Origin: Streptomyces sp. L2
GTDB lineage: Bacteria > Actinomycetota > Actinomycetes > Streptomycetales > Streptomycetaceae
Direction: 5' to 3'
NCBI RefSeq assembly: GCF_004124325.1
Contig: NZ_QBDT01000001.1
Location: 124,001-188,000 of the forward strand
Length of the DNA stretch: 64,000 nucleotides
Of this stretch, positions 48,645 to 58,593 are shown one piece after another. The notes below the pieces were generated by a model that ran no database searches, had not been told where the DNA came from, and saw only the letters and a program-made list of their open reading frames with translations. Position 1 is the stretch's first letter. Each line of letters opens with the position of its first letter. A program made the position numbers and the translations under genes.

Positions 48645-50822
48645 TCAGTAGGTGCTGCGCCTGGCCCGGAGGAACAGGACGAGGCCGGAGAGCGCGAGCA
48701 GGATGCCGATGGCCGCGGGCCACAGGTGGGCGCCCGTGTCGGCCAGTCCGCCCCCCTGAGTCCCCTGGGGCTCCGTCTGCGCGACGGGAGGCGGGGTCTC
48801 CTGACCGGTGGGGGTGATCGTCTGCGGGGTCTGGGTGGCCTGGCCCACCTCGCCGCCGGCGGCGGTCTGGGTGGAGCCCGCGCCGGCCTCGTCGGACCGG
48901 CCGGGCTCAGTGGTCTTCCCGGTGGTCGCGGAGTCACCGGCCGCACCGGAGCCGTCCGAATTTCCTGAGCCGCCGGACTTTCCGGCGCCGTCCGACACCC
49001 CGGCGCCCGAGGAGTTCCCCGAGCCGCTGGACTTTCCGGAGTCCCCGGAGGTGCCGTTGCCCGTGCCCTTCCCGGTGCCCGCGCCCTTTCCGCTGTCGCC
49101 GCCGTTGGCGGTCTCCGTGGCCTTGGGGTGACCGGTGTGCCGCGTCCTGCCCGGCGCGGTGGTCCTTCCCGGCCCGGCGGGCGAGGTCGACGCCTCGGCG
49201 CGCGGCGGCTCACTCGCGCCGGCCGTCGGGCCCGCGCCGCTGCTCGCGCCCGGGTCCGGGGCCGTCGTGGCGCCGGAGTCGCCGCCGGGGCCGCAGGTAC
49301 GCCCGGAGTTGATGCAGTCGACCATCTGGCGCATCAGGCCGTCGTCGAAGATGGCGATGAAGTCGCCGTGGTCGGTGACCGGTTTGTGCAGCTGCTCGGG
49401 GAAGGAGTCCACCGCGAACAGCGGGACCGTACGGCCGCCGTCCTTCAGGCTCGGCGCGTCGACGTCGTAGACAATGCGCTGTACGAGCTGCGGAACGGGC
49501 TCGAAGCCGGCCGGGCAGGAGCCGTCGGGGGCCTCGAAGGCCATGTGGGTGCGGTGGTTGGCGCTGTCGGTGTTGCGGCCGTCCCAGCAGCTCTGGAAGT
49601 GGAAGCTGCGTACGACGTCGCTGCCGGCCGGGCACAGCGGGTACTTGTCCTTCAGCTGCCGGTCCTCGTAACCGGTGCAGCTCCAGGAGGCGTTGGCGTT
49701 GGCGGGGCCGTTGACGAAGGCCTTGGCGTCGCCGGTGATGATGCGCAGCAGGCGGGGCATCGCGGTGACCTTGCCGCGCGCGTTGCCGACGAAGGTGAGG
49801 GTGACCTCCTTGGGGGTCACGATCTGGCCCGCGTTGCCCTCCGTGCCGCCGCCCGGGGCGCCCGCGTCCCGCTCCTGCTTGCCGTTCTGCAGGCGCAGCA
49901 CCGGCCAGTAGTACGTCGACTTGTCGCCCTTGTCCACGCAGCTGGTGTCGGCCTTCTCCAGGTCGTCGTCGCTGGCGAAGGCGTTGTTGGACTGGTTGCC
50001 GATGTAGTCGTGGAAGTGGTGGGCGCCGTTGGTGACACCGGGTGAGGTGATGACGTTGTCCGAGTTGCGCAGGCCGTTCGCGTTGACGCCGCAGTCCGAG
50101 GTGAAGCTGCCGCGGGACGCGTCGGCCTGGGGCGCGGGGGTGGACACGTTGGGCTGTACGGAGGTGATGTCCTGGTAGTCGGAGGCGACGGGCCCGTTGC
50201 CACCCTGGCCGGTGCCGGCCTGGCCGGTGCCGGGTCGCCCGCCACCGTTCTGGCCGCCGCCCTTCTGGTCGCCGCCGTTCTGGTCCTGGCCGGACGTGCT
50301 CGGGGCGGCGCCGTTCCGGCCGGCCCCGGCCGTGTCGCCGCCCTCGCCCGGGCGCAGGGTGCAGGCGGCCAGGGATTCGAGTCCCTCGGGCCGGTTCCCC
50401 GCCTTGTCGATGGCGTCGGCGATCCGCTGGATCGTGGCGGCGCGCTTCTCCTTCAGGGGGTTCATGATCGTGCCGTCGGCGCTGCCGGGGTCCTCCCGGA
50501 CGGCCGGGGCCGACTGCTGGAGTTGACGGTAGGCGCCCGCCGTCTGCTGGTCGAGCTGGGAGAGTTCGCGGTCGACGTCGGCGCGGGCCGCTTCCGGCAC
50601 GTCCGTCAGCTTCGTGCCGACGTCCGGGCAGTCGATCGTGGCCATGCCGGCGGACTTGATCTGCCCGGTGGCCGTCGGGCCGCCCTGCCCGCTCCCACCG
50701 CCGTCGCTGGCCGAGGCGTAGACATTGACCGCGACCAGCCCTCCTCCGCCCAGCATCAGAGCGATCGCTGCGAAGGTCGCGCGTTGTGCGCCGGTCGGGC
50801 GTCTGCGCCTGTTGCGTCCCAA
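48645..50822 (-). CDS. DUF1996 protein with sortase E-type LADTG anchor
   Basis: This 725-residue cell-surface protein begins at TTG 50822 with AGGGG upstream. A basic N-terminus and one hydrophobic segment (TFAAIALMLGGGGLVAVNVY) serve for export. The central DUF1996 domain spans about 225-480 and contains TNGAHHFHDYIGNQSNNAFA, a RTHMAF motif and several paired Cys. A 200-residue Ser/Thr/Gly/Pro tail follows. The C-terminus is a cell-wall sorting signal: LADTG, a hydrophobic helix (LWPAAIGILLALSGLVLFLR) and ARRSTY. LAxTG is the sortase E motif of Streptomyces. The DUF1996 fold is of unknown function. Confidence 0.88.
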   Translation of the reverse strand: MGRNRRRRPTGAQRATFAAIALMLGGGGLVAVNVYASASDGGGSGQGGPTATGQIKSAGMATIDCPDVGTKLTDVPEAARADVDRELSQLDQQTAGAYRQLQQSAPAVREDPGSADGTIMNPLKEKRAATIQRIADAIDKAGNRPEGLESLAACTLRPGEGGDTAGAGRNGAAPSTSGQDQNGGDQKGGGQNGGGRPGTGQAGTGQGGNGPVASDYQDITSVQPNVSTPAPQADASRGSFTSDCGVNANGLRNSDNVITSPGVTNGAHHFHDYIGNQSNNAFASDDDLEKADTSCVDKGDKSTYYWPVLRLQNGKQERDAGAPGGGTEGNAGQIVTPKEVTLTFVGNARGKVTAMPRLLRIITGDAKAFVNGPANANASWSCTGYEDRQLKDKYPLCPAGSDVVRSFHFQSCWDGRNTDSANHRTHMAFEAPDGSCPAGFEPVPQLVQRIVYDVDAPSLKDGGRTVPLFAVDSFPEQLHKPVTDHGDFIAIFDDGLMRQMVDCINSGRTCGPGGDSGATTAPDPGASSGAGPTAGASEPPRAEASTSPAGPGRTTAPGRTRHTGHPKATETANGGDSGKGAGTGKGTGNGTSGDSGKSSGSGNSSGAGVSDGAGKSGGSGNSDGSGAAGDSATTGKTTEPGRSDEAGAGSTQTAAGGEVGQATQTPQTITPTGQETPPPVAQTEPQGTQGGGLADTGAHLWPAAIGILLALSGLVLFLRARRSTY

Positions 50823-51181
50823 GGTCGTACCCCTGCGTCTCGTAGCCGTTCGGGCGTGGAGTTCCCCCGGGCTGATACGTGGGGCGACGCCGATGTGTTC
50901 AACCGTCGCGGGAATTCACCGAAACCTCATGGGAACCGCGACCGGACCGGCTGGGCAAGATGCTGTACCCACCCGAACGTCATGGCGAACATCACGAATA
51001 TGTATCGGACATTCCAGCCGTCAACCTTCACGGGAGCCACACAAGTTGGCTAGGTTGACGCCTGGCCGACCGGCTCCGCCCGGGCGAACCCGCCGGGCTG
51101 CCCGTGAGGGCGGCGACCCCGGTCGACTCGGGAGAGCGTCGGCCCAACTGCCCTGCGGGGCGAGGAAGGAGCACGTCTTCC
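50823..51181. other. Divergent intergenic region of DUF1996 and NlpC/P60 genes
   Basis: These 359 bp contain no supported gene. An AT-richer part at 50990-51050 (GAATATGTATCGGACATTCC) probably holds the promoters; I see no clear paired repeat. Confidence 0.4.
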
Positions 51182-52985
51182 ATGGCGCCGGAGAGCCGCG
51201 ACGAGGTACGGCAGCGGATCAACTCCCTCTACGACCGGGCGGAGGACGCCACCGGCAACTTCAACGCGACCCGGGCGGCGGCCGCGCGGTCACGGGGAGT
51301 TCCCCTCGCGAAGCGGCCGGTCGGGCGGCGCCCGGATGCGGGTCTGGACGAGGTGGCCCGGCCGTGGTTCGACATGGCACGCGCCTCGCTCGGGCCCACG
51401 GTGCCCGCGGCGCTGCCCGCCGCCCGGCAGCCGGACCGCCCGACAGTCCTCGCGGAACTCACCGGCCGGGCCGCCCCGGCGGAACCGTACGACCGGCCCG
51501 CGCTGCCGCCACTCGGCCCGGCAGCCCTGCCGGAGGCGGCCGGCCGACTGGCTCCGGCACTGACCGGGCGACCGGCTCCGGAGCTCACGGCGCGGGCGTT
51601 GACGCCCGGCGTCGGCCTGCCGGAACTGCCCAGTGGCGCCTCCACGGCGCTCCCGCTCCCGGCGCTCCCCTTCGCGGCGCAGGCCGGGTCCGTCACCGCC
51701 GAGACGGTACGGCGCCCCTCCCCCGCCCAGAGCAAGTCGGGCACCCGGCGCAAACTCGCCGCCGCGGGCGACTTGTTGTTCCGTCACACGGCGCGGTCCG
51801 TCCTGCCCGTCGCCACGGTCCAGTCCCCGCTCTCGCCGAACGCGGCCGGCCCTGCGGCGGACCGGACCGACACAGAAGCCGGGGAGCAGTGGCGCCGACC
51901 CCAATGGGCGGCACCCGGCGTGTTCCGGACCCCGGGCCCCCTCCCCCTGCCCGCCGCCCCCGACCCGCTGACCGACGCAGGCACCTTCGCCCCACCACCG
52001 GCCCTCGACCCGCTGACCCACACGGGCACCTTCAACCCACCACCGGCCCCACGACCCACTGACCCACACAGGCACCTTCAACCCACCACCGGCCCACGAC
52101 CCACTGACCCACACAGGCACCTTCAACCCACCACCGGCCCACGACCCACTGACCCACACAGGCACCTTCAACCCACCACCGGCCCACGACCCACTGACCC
52201 ACACAGGCACCTTCAACCCTCCGCTGGCCGCGGACCCACTGACCGACACCGGCGCCTTCAACCCACCGCTGACCGCGGACCCACTGACCGACACCGGCAC
52301 CTTCGCCCCACCGCCGGCACCCGATCCACTGACCGGCACCGCCGCTTTCGTCCCACCGCCGGCGGACCCGCTGACCGGCACGGGTGCCTTCACCCAGCGA
52401 GCGCCCGGCTCCGATCCCTTGACCGACAGCGGGGCGCACATCTGGGCCGCCGCCGTCGATCCCCTGACGGACAGCGGCTCCCTCGCTCCCCAGCCCGGCG
52501 TCACCCCGACACGCGTCATCGACCCCTTGACGGACAGCGGCTCCTTCATCCGGCGGCTGACGGACACGGGTTCGTTCGCCGCCGTGCCCACCGCCCCGCC
52601 CACCGCCGCACCCGAGTCCGCGCACGCCGTCCGTATCGGAAAGGTGCTGGCCTTCGCGCGCGAGCAGATCGGCAAGCCGTGTGTCTGGGGTGCCACCGGG
52701 CCCGACTCCTACGACTGCTCCAGCCTCACCCAGGGGGCCTGGCGGGCCGCCGGGGTCACGCTGCCGCGGGCCGCGCACGAGCAGGCGCTCGCGGGCACAC
52801 CGGTCCCGCTCGCCACCATCGAGCCCGGCGACCTCGTCCTCTTCTTCGACGACGACCGGCACGTCGGCGTCTGCACGGGCGACGGCATGATGGTGCACGC
52901 GCCCGGCCCGGGGTCGTACATCCGCGAGGAGTCGGTCTACGGCGCCGGGGAGTCGGCGATCCACCGGGTGATCCGTCCAGCGTGA
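51182..52985 (+). pseudogene. NlpC/P60 peptidoglycan hydrolase, frameshifted in a repeat region
   Basis: The reading frame starts at ATG 51182 behind GAGGAAGGAG. It encodes about 260 residues of Ala/Pro-rich sequence, then DPLT(x)TGTF repeats of 15 residues. After the second 45-bp repeat the unit spacing is 46 instead of 45, due to an extra C in the run at 52047-52050 (four C where later units have three). The following repeats and the C-terminal NlpC/P60 domain (about 52620-52985; Cys in YDCSSLTQGAW, His in DDRHVGVCTG) are therefore in the +1 frame. Restoring the base gives one protein of about 600 residues. A sequencing error or a true null allele are both possible. Confidence 0.8.
51962..52365 (+). 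repeat. 45-bp coding tandem repeat of DPLT-TGTF units
   Basis: GACCC-type unit starts fall at 51962, 52007, 52053, 52098, 52143, 52188, 52233, 52278, 52323 and 52365, giving spacings of 45 except one of 46 and a last one of 42. Units from 52053 to 52187 are identical to each other. Each encodes HDPLTHTGTFNPPPA in the downstream frame. Confidence 0.9.
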
Positions 52986-53030
52986 GGTGAGGGGGCGGCC
53001 CGCGAAGCCGCCCCTCGGCCGGCCCGGCCT

Positions 53031-53078
53031 CATAAGGCCACGCTGGAGAAGTCATAAGGTCCGCTTATGAGGTCATAG
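53031..53078 (+). promoter_or_regulatory. CATAAG repeat cluster upstream of fprA
   Basis: CATAAGG occurs at 53031-53037 and 53053-53059, CATAGA at 53074-53079, and an inverted CTTATG at 53064-53069. The direct copies are 21-22 bp apart, about two helical turns. This AT-rich set suggests a regulator-binding array. Confidence 0.45.
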
Positions 53079-53097
53079 ACGTGACCCTCGTACCAAC

Positions 53098-53116
53098 TTA
53101 GGTCTGCCTTAGTTTA
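53098..53116 (+). promoter_or_regulatory. Possible DmdR/IdeR iron box
   Basis: TTAGGTCTGCCTTAGTTTA matches the 19-bp iron-box consensus TTAGGTTAGGCTAACCTAA at about 13 positions, with the left half-site complete. It lies 45 bp upstream of the fprA start. Iron-dependent control is plausible; the imperfect right half lowers confidence. Confidence 0.45.
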
Positions 53117-53160
53117 GGCTTCCCGTCGAGTCGCCATCCACGCTCGAAGGGAACCTGATC

Positions 53161-54525
53161 ATGCCGCGCCCCCTGCGGGTAGCCATCGTCGGAGCCGGCC
53201 CCGCCGGGATCTACGCCGCCGACGCCCTGCTCAAGTCCGAGGTGGCCGCCGAGCCCGGCGTCTCCATCGATCTCTTCGAGCGGATGCCGGCCCCGTTCGG
53301 CCTGATCCGGTACGGCGTCGCCCCCGACCACCCGCGGATCAAGGGCATCGTGACCGCCCTGCACCAGGTGCTGGACAAACCGCAGATCCGCCTCTTCGGC
53401 AACGTCGACTACCCGAACGACATCAGCCTGGACGACCTGCGCGCGTTCTACGACGCCGTGATCTTCTCCACCGGTGCCATGGCCGACCGCGAGCTGCGCG
53501 TCCCGGGCATCGACCTCGACGGGTCCTACGGCGCCGCCGACTTCGTCTCCTGGTACGACGGCCACCCCGACGTGCCCCGCACCTGGCCCCTGGAGGCCGA
53601 GAAGGTCGCCGTCCTGGGGGTCGGCAACGTCGCCCTCGACGTGGCCCGGATCCTCGCCAAGACGGCGGACGAACTGCTGCCGACGGAGATCCCGCCGAAC
53701 GTGTACGACGGCCTGAAGGCCAACAAGGCCCTGGAGATCCACGTCTTCGGCCGCCGGGGCCCGGCGCAGGCCAAGTTCAGCCCGATGGAGCTGCGCGAGC
53801 TGGACCACTCCCCGAACATCGAGGTCATCGTCGACCCCGAGGACATCGACTACGACGCGGGCTCGATCGAGACCCGGCGCGGCAACAAGCAGGCCGACAT
53901 GGTCGCCAAGACGCTGGAGAACTGGGCGATCCGGGACGCCGGCGACCGCCCGCACAAGCTGTTCCTGCACTTCTTCGAGTCCCCCACGGAGATCCTCGGC
54001 GAGGACGGCCGGGTCGCCGGCCTGCGCACCGAGCGCACCGCGCTCGACGGCACCGGCAACGTCAAGGGGACCGGGGCGTTCAAGGACTGGGACGTCACCG
54101 CCGTCTACCGCGCCGTCGGCTACCTCTCCGAGAAGCTGCCCAAGCTGCCCTGGGACCTGGAGACGGGCACCGTCCCGGACGAGGGCGGCCGGGTGATCGA
54201 GGAGGGCGGCGCCCACCTGCAGTCGACGTACGTCACCGGCTGGATCCGGCGCGGCCCGGTCGGCCTCATCGGCCACACCAAGGGCGACGCCAACGAGACG
54301 GTGTCGAACCTGCTGGACGACTACGCGAACGGCCGCCTGCACGCCCCGTCGGCGCCCGAGCCGGAGGCGGTGGACGCCTTCCTCGCCGAGCGCGAGGTCC
54401 GCTTCACCACCTGGGAGGGCTGGTACAAGCTGGACGCCGCCGAGCGGGCTCTCGGCGAGCCGCAGGGCCGGGAGCGCGTGAAGCTCGTCGAGCGCGCCGA
54501 CATGCTGCGGGAGAGCGGGGCGTAG
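53161..54525 (+). CDS. fprA: Ferredoxin-NADP+ reductase, FprA type
   Basis: This 454-residue flavoprotein transfers electrons from NADPH to ferredoxin and resembles adrenodoxin reductase. The FAD site is RVAIVGAGPAGIYAADALLK at the N-terminus. ERMPAPFGLIRYGVAPDHPR is the family signature, and the NADP site is VAVLGVGNVALDVARIL (about 155-171). GWIRRGPVGLIGHTKGDANE is typical of the C-terminal flavin contact. The length fits. ATG 53161 follows GAAGGGAA. Iron-box-like and CATAAG sites upstream suggest iron- or redox-responsive control. Confidence 0.95.
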   Translation: MPRPLRVAIVGAGPAGIYAADALLKSEVAAEPGVSIDLFERMPAPFGLIRYGVAPDHPRIKGIVTALHQVLDKPQIRLFGNVDYPNDISLDDLRAFYDAVIFSTGAMADRELRVPGIDLDGSYGAADFVSWYDGHPDVPRTWPLEAEKVAVLGVGNVALDVARILAKTADELLPTEIPPNVYDGLKANKALEIHVFGRRGPAQAKFSPMELRELDHSPNIEVIVDPEDIDYDAGSIETRRGNKQADMVAKTLENWAIRDAGDRPHKLFLHFFESPTEILGEDGRVAGLRTERTALDGTGNVKGTGAFKDWDVTAVYRAVGYLSEKLPKLPWDLETGTVPDEGGRVIEEGGAHLQSTYVTGWIRRGPVGLIGHTKGDANETVSNLLDDYANGRLHAPSAPEPEAVDAFLAEREVRFTTWEGWYKLDAAERALGEPQGRERVKLVERADMLRESGA

Positions 54526-55179
54526 GCCCCGGACGCCGGGTACCGCCGGACGGAACGCGTGGCGTGCCCGCGCCCGCTGCTCCGCCGCGCCGCCCGGCCG
54601 TGGTAAGCCTGGTGAACGGGGCCCGCCCCTGAGCGGATGGACGGGCGGGCCCCGTTCGACGGCCCATTGTGGGGGCCGCGCGAACGCACGGGCACGTGTG
54701 AACCGCGGTCGCCTGACGCGTTCCGAGCACACCCCGAGCGCGGGGCGCACACCCCGAGTGCGAAAGCTGTTCGCGCCGTATGCGGGATCGGTTCGCACCG
54801 TGCATGGGTCCAGTTCACGCCATGCGCGGGGGCGGTTCGCGCCGTTCCCGGGGCGGTTCGCGCCGTTCCCGGGGCGGTTCGCGCCGTTCCCGGGGCGGTT
54901 CGCGCCATGCTGCGGGGGCAGTTCAAGCCCTTGCGGGGGCGGTTGCCGCCGGTGGCAGTGCCGCGCGCGCCGGGCCGGCCGCCGTCGCGCCGGGTTCGCG
55001 CGACGCCTGTGCGCCCCTCCGTTCGCGGCGCACGCGCGGCGTACATCACCCGCGCCCGGCGCGCTGCCGCGCCGCCTGCGCGCGCCGAGTCGCGCGACAC
55101 CCCGGGCCCCCACCCCCCGGCTCGGGGCGCGCGGCGGTGATACTGGTAGGCGCACCCGCCCCCATCAGCAGATTGGCCC
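54526..55179. other. Long non-coding region holding a 21-bp array
   Basis: No gene is supported between fprA and the next gene. Weak frames across the repeats lack a consistent codon bias. The 21-bp array (54790-54960) is the main feature; a hairpin-like GGGCCCGCCCC / GGGCGGGCCC pair lies near 54619-54652. Confidence 0.6.
54790..54960. repeat. 21-bp tandem repeat array
   Basis: Near-identical 21-bp units of GGTTCGCGCCGTTCCCGGGG start at 54834, 54855 and 54876; a diverged one follows at 54897 and partial ones precede from about 54790. The unit length equals two helical turns. Confidence 0.88.
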
Positions 55180-56295
55180 ATGTCGAACTCCGCCACCGAC
55201 CACGCCACCGTCCCGCAGAGCCTCTGGGCGGCCCGCGGCCGTCACACCGGCCCCGCCCCCGAGGAGATCCTCCGCCGCGCCCTGCGCCGCCGCAGGGACG
55301 ACGGGGACATCGACGACTTCGCCGAGCCGCCTCCGGCCGAGGACTCCGCGCGGCGCGTCTTCGAGGCGCGCTGGCGGGCCGGCGGCACGGTCACGGTGCG
55401 GGCCCGCCTGACCCTCGTACCGCGCGAGGGCCGCCCGGAGGGGCACGAGTGGACGCTCGTCGCCGAGGCGGAGCGGCCCTGGGACGACGCGTGGCCGTCG
55501 CCCGCGACCCTGTTCTGGCCGGAGGCCGGCGACGACGGCGATTCGGGCGCCTGGGACCACCACCCGAGCGTCGCGGGCCTGCGCTTCCGGCAGGTCAACG
55601 CGCTGCCCACGGACGACAAGGAGATGCGGCGCCGGCTGCGGGACGCGGCCCGGCAGGCGTGGTGCGTGCATGTCGTCGTGCACGAGGCGATGACGCCGGA
55701 CGAGCGCGGCCGGCTGCCGCTGACGGGCCTGCTGCCGCCGGGCCTGCGGCACCGCGTGGTGGAACACCGGGCGGCGCCGCACCAGTTGCGGGCCGTCAAC
55801 TGGGCGCTGAAGGACCTCGGCGTCGAGGTGCCGCGCGGCGGCGCCGTACTGCTGCCCCCGGACCCGGCGCCGGACGGCTACGACGGACCGGACCACCGGG
55901 TGCGGGACGTCTTCCTCGACGGCAGCGAGCCGGCGGGGCTCGTCGAGGTCCTGCGGCGCTACGTCGCCCTGCCCCGGCCGCTGCCCGAGGGCGGCGCGGA
56001 GGCACTGGCCGACCTGCGGGACAACTGGACCCTGATGACCCCGCAGGAGGAACTGGAGCGCGAACGGCAGCGGGTCGCGCGGTACGCCGAGGCGCTGGAG
56101 GCGATGACGCAGTCCCGGGACCTGTACCGGGAGGCCGCCGAGCGGGCCCACGAGGCGCTGGCCGCCTACCGCGACACGCCCGCCGCTCCGGCACCGCAGG
56201 AACCCGCCGACGCCGAATCCGCCTCTCCGCTGCAGCAGTTGGCCCGGACCTGGGACCGGCTGCGGTTCACCTCCCGGCCGGGGAAGGGCACATGA
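55180..56295 (+). CDS. Conserved hypothetical protein
   Basis: This 371-residue cytoplasmic protein has a mainly acidic, helical composition with no membrane segment. Visible blocks are [60 protein letters not shown] and a C-terminal coiled coil ([20 protein letters not shown]). I do not recognise the family. ATG 55180 begins at the likely family start; no strong RBS is visible. It is followed by a small membrane protein 56 bp later. Confidence 0.72.
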   Translation: MSNSATDHATVPQSLWAARGRHTGPAPEEILRRALRRRRDDGDIDDFAEPPPAEDSARRVFEARWRAGGTVTVRARLTLVPREGRPEGHEWTLVAEAERPWDDAWPSPATLFWPEAGDDGDSGAWDHHPSVAGLRFRQVNALPTDDKEMRRRLRDAARQAWCVHVVVHEAMTPDERGRLPLTGLLPPGLRHRVVEHRAAPHQLRAVNWALKDLGVEVPRGGAVLLPPDPAPDGYDGPDHRVRDVFLDGSEPAGLVEVLRRYVALPRPLPEGGAEALADLRDNWTLMTPQEELERERQRVARYAEALEAMTQSRDLYREAAERAHEALAAYRDTPAAPAPQEPADAESASPLQQLARTWDRLRFTSRPGKGT

Positions 56296-56351
56296 CGGGA
56301 CCCGTTGTGCGGGGCCGGGCGATCCTGGGAGCCTGAAGGACTGGAGGCCGG

Positions 56352-56648
56352 ATGGACGACACGACCACGATCCTGCTGGTGACCGCCGCCGTCGTCGCGG
56401 CGGTGCTGCTCGCCGTCGCCGTCGCCCTGCTGGTGCGGCTGGTGCGCACCCGGCGCACCCTGCGGCGGGCCGGGCTGCCGACCGGGCCCCGCTGGGTGTT
56501 CTGGGGCGCGGTGCTGTATCTCGTCCTGCCGGCCGACCTGCTGCCCGACCCGGTCTACCTCGACGACATCGCCGTACTGCTCCTCGCCCTGCGCAGCCTG
56601 CGCTCCGCCCACCCGTTGCCGCCGGCGTCCGGCACCATCGGACGATGA
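56352..56648 (+). CDS. Small YkvA-like (DUF1232) membrane protein
   Basis: This 98-residue protein has an N-terminal transmembrane helix ([20 protein letters not shown]) and a DUF1232-like core, [20 protein letters not shown] followed by [14 protein letters not shown]. Its last four bases overlap the next gene start (ATGA at 56645-56648). Its function is unknown; homologues are single-domain membrane-associated proteins. Confidence 0.82.
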   Translation: MDDTTTILLVTAAVVAAVLLAVAVALLVRLVRTRRTLRRAGLPTGPRWVFWGAVLYLVLPADLLPDPVYLDDIAVLLLALRSLRSAHPLPPASGTIGR

Positions 56649-57338
56649 AATCCACGTTCACCGGGATCGATTCCGTGCCTGCGGCCCCCGAGGTCGCCGT
56701 CGTTGTCGACGTGCTGCGCGCGTTCACCGTGGCCGCCTGCGCGTTCCGGGGCGGTGCCGAGCGGATCGTGTTCGCCGCGACGCGGGAGGAGGCGCTGGAG
56801 CTGAAGGGCCCGTCACCCCGGCTGGCTGGCCTTCCAGGACGGCGCCCCGCTGCCGGGATTCGACCTGGCCAACTCGCCGGCCCGGCTGCGGGCGCTGGAC
56901 GTACGGGGCCGCACCATCGTGCAGAAGACGACCGCGGGGACGGCGGGTGCCCTGGCCGCGTCCGGCGCCGGGCTGCTGCTCTGCGCGAGTTTCGCGGTGG
57001 CCGGCGCGACCGCTCGACTGCTGCGGGAGTTGGCACCGGACGAGGTGACTTTCGTCGTCACGGGGGACGGCGGGCGGGCCGACGAGGACCGGGCCTGCGC
57101 CGAGTACATCGCGGCGCGCGTCGACCGCGCCGACGCCGGGTCCGAGCCGTATCTGGACCGGGCCCGGCGGTCCGGTGCCGCCGCCCGGCTCGCCGAGGAC
57201 GTGCGCCGCGGGTACGCCGGCGTGCATCCGGAGGACGTGGCGCTCTGTCTGGAGGCGGACACGGTCCCGTTCGCGATGGTGGCCGCCCGGACGGACGGCC
57301 ACCTGGTGCTGCGGCCGGCCGGGCGGCCGGCCCGCTGA
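56645..57338 (+). pseudogene. ComB-like 2-phosphosulfolactate phosphatase family gene, frameshifted
   Basis: The start ([20 protein letters not shown], then [15 protein letters not shown]) is ComB-like and runs to about residue 55. The rest of the family, [34 protein letters not shown] and [14 protein letters not shown], is in the +1 frame. The break is in GAAGGGCCC at 56806-56811: removing one G gives [14 protein letters not shown] and joins the two parts. The rebuilt protein would be about 230 residues. Coupling to the upstream DUF1232 gene by ATGA supports a real operon. The frameshift is a sequencing error or a true mutation. Confidence 0.82.
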
Positions 57339-57339
57339 G

Positions 57340-58461
57340 TCAGCGTCGTTCGCCGTGGCGTCCGTTCGCCGTGGTCAGCGTGGTGAGCAGGACCGCCAGC
57401 GCGGCGATCGCCGCCGCCGCGGCCAGCGCGCCGGCGATCCAGGGCGGGGCGAGGACGGCGGCCTGGATCCGGGCGGCGTTCGGCAGGCCGAACCGGCCGG
57501 CCAGCACGTGCCCGGCGGCCAGCACCGCCGTCACCATGAACGCGCCCGCCGCCGCCAGCAGCCGGAACGCCGACGCCCGGGAGGGCAGGGCCATGGCCAG
57601 CAGCACGCACAGCGCCGAGACGACGATGGTGGCCCCGAGGACTCCGTGGGACGGCCCGGTCCAGTAGCGCGGGGCGTGGGCGACCCCGCACAGAAACGTC
57701 ATCAGGGAGGCGAACCGGGCGCCCCACAGGGCGGCCGTGGCCGTGCGGGCGGCCGGGCCGCGGGGGTCCGCGCGCCCCTTGCCGGTGCGGGCGGCCGCCG
57801 GGGGCGCGACCACGGGCATGGGCGCCGTCACGACGGGGACGGGGAGCGTCGCGTCCGGCGGGGGTGCCTCGCGGCGGGCGCGTTCGGCGACCAGCCGGCC
57901 GACGAGTTCCGCGATGTCCTCGACGGGACGGCCGGCCGCGGCCTCCACGGCGGCCTGCCCGCAATGGGGTTCCAGGGGCGTGCGGCGCAGCAGCTCCATC
58001 AGCCGGCTGACGTCCTCGACGGGACGGCGCTCCGCGGCGGCGCGGATCGCCTCGTCGGCGTTGCCGGTGCCCCGGGGCGACTCTGCGAGCAGCGTGACCA
58101 GGCGCATCACGTCCTCCACGGGGCGGCCGATGCCGGCCGCGCGCAGGGCGTCGGCGGTGGCGCGGGCGTGCTCGGGCGAGCCGTCGAGCAGGCTGATGAG
58201 CCGGACGACGTCCTCCAGGGGGCGGTCGGCGACGGCGGTGTGGAGCAGGCCGTACAGCGGATCGCCGAACGGGTCGCTGTCACCGGGCGGGACGCTGCCG
58301 TGGGGCGGGGCGCTGTCGCCGGGTGTGGGCTCGGGGTGCTTCTCCGGGGGCCCGTCGGGCCGGGTTCCGGGGTCGGGCGGGGGCGTGGCCAGGCCGGTGA
58401 CGGCTGCTGCGTCGGGTATGGCGAAATCGTCGGGACGGGGGGACGGAGAGCGGGTCGTCAT
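57340..58461 (-). CDS. Membrane protein with RPVEDV repeats
   Basis: This 373-residue protein has four tandem copies of a 32-33-residue module starting RP(L/V)ED(V/I), at about residues 70, 103, 136 and 168. The fourth leads into a disordered linker with [19 protein letters not shown]. Residues about 235-360 contain four transmembrane helices ([64 protein letters not shown]). Cytosolic repeats plus a small membrane domain suggest a scaffold or sensor. ATG 58461 has GGAG upstream. I do not recognise the family. Confidence 0.78.
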   Translation of the reverse strand: MTTRSPSPRPDDFAIPDAAAVTGLATPPPDPGTRPDGPPEKHPEPTPGDSAPPHGSVPPGDSDPFGDPLYGLLHTAVADRPLEDVVRLISLLDGSPEHARATADALRAAGIGRPVEDVMRLVTLLAESPRGTGNADEAIRAAAERRPVEDVSRLMELLRRTPLEPHCGQAAVEAAAGRPVEDIAELVGRLVAERARREAPPPDATLPVPVVTAPMPVVAPPAAARTGKGRADPRGPAARTATAALWGARFASLMTFLCGVAHAPRYWTGPSHGVLGATIVVSALCVLLAMALPSRASAFRLLAAAGAFMVTAVLAAGHVLAGRFGLPNAARIQAAVLAPPWIAGALAAAAAIAALAVLLTTLTTANGRHGERR

Positions 58462-58593
58462 CTCGGCTCCAGAAGAAGGGTGCGGCCGCACCTACGCCCC
58501 CGCGTGCGGCGCGCGGCATTACGGTGACCATTACTAGGAGCCCGGCCGGGGTCCCGCCACCCGGGCGGGGCAGAGGTGTGAGCCGGCGTCCGG

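Noticed and set aside
54637..55140. Open frame through the 21-bp repeats
   Set aside because: There is no RBS or conserved N-terminus, the content follows the repeat, and codon bias is weak.
56645..57338. Programmed +1 frameshift in the ComB-like gene
   Set aside because: No slippery heptamer, stop context or conserved stimulator is visible; an indel is simpler.
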